From NCBI GenBank assembly GCA_028709805.1, contig JAQUTL010000001.1, forward strand, positions 279,489 to 343,488: a stretch of DNA of 64,000 bases, written 5' to 3'. This stretch comes from Victivallaceae bacterium (GTDB lineage Bacteria; Verrucomicrobiota; Lentisphaeria; Victivallales; Victivallaceae). Within the stretch, counting starts at the first letter, position 1, and each line of letters starts with the position of its first letter. Below the pieces are notes generated by a model, which did not search any database, was not told the origin of the DNA, and worked only from the letters and a program-made list of their open reading frames with translations. Shown in pieces: positions 63,943-64,000 of this stretch. Position numbers and translations under genes: made by a program.

Positions 63943-64000
63943 CAACTTTATTTGATTTTCAAGTCTTTTGATAACAAAATCGATGATAAGTTCACTTTTT

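Noticed and set aside
1..64000. CRISPR arrays, insertion sequences, prophage genes or rRNA
   Set aside because: No regularly spaced repeats, transposase, integrase or rRNA core sequence was seen on reading both strands.

Overview
The window reads as chromosome of a Gram-negative, largely anaerobic bacterium. The best guess is the Lentisphaerota/Victivallales branch of the PVC group. Pointers are a pseudopilin-like protein with a FTLVELLVVIGIIGIL leader and a C-terminal H-x9-DG-type signature, a complete-looking type II secretion cluster, rubrerythrin and a lactate-dehydrogenase/ETF module. Genes are tightly packed, ATGA start/stop overlaps are common, and several starts are TTG or GTG. This placement is inference; there is no rRNA here. 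I see no insertion sequence, prophage or CRISPR array.

Layout. 1-3.5 kb: TRIC-type channel (partial) behind an etfB-etfA-FAD dehydrogenase operon that matches the electron-confurcating lactate dehydrogenase LctBCD. 3.7-9 kb: metallo-hydrolase, serine hydrolase, polysaccharide pyruvyl transferase, tRNA-Met, NAD-dependent DNA ligase. 9.2-19.9 kb: eleven-gene type II secretion operon in the order L-M-C-D-E-F-G-H-I-J-K. 20-30 kb: SWIM/SNF2 helicase, AmpG-like MFS carrier with an inserted soluble domain, two ArnT-like glycosyltransferases, LolD and LolC/E. 30-34.5 kb: U32 peptidase, glycosyltransferase, ispF, dut.

34.6-41.6 kb holds the most system-like accessory locus: membrane thioredoxin, CoA-disulfide reductase with rhodanese domain, RND pump, adaptor and ArsR repressor in one operon. 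It is preceded by a promoter whose spacer contains a perfect 14-bp palindrome. Next come a hybrid sensor kinase, class I fumarase (two subunits) and a cobalamin riboswitch that sits directly in front of a pseudopilin-like gene. 47-58 kb: YeiH-type exporter, lipoproteins, a GMP synthase whose glutaminase domain is amputated, YbaK deacylase, GH36 alpha-galactosidase, a metallophosphoesterase with a propeller-like C terminus, a membrane cytochrome b and an exported lipoprotein rubrerythrin. 58.4-64 kb: mnmG, an ABC permease, a ThDP enzyme and a nucleotide-sugar epimerase-like protein.

Promoters are often readable, with a recurrent TATATT(A) -10 element. At ligA, fumA and mnmG the -10 lies only 8-10 nt from the ATG and no Shine-Dalgarno is present, which suggests leaderless transcripts. 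Intergenic stretches over 300 bases are 41323-41705 (promoter plus a short in-frame remnant) and 53583-54484 (terminator, a short 50-codon ORF, AT-rich sequence).
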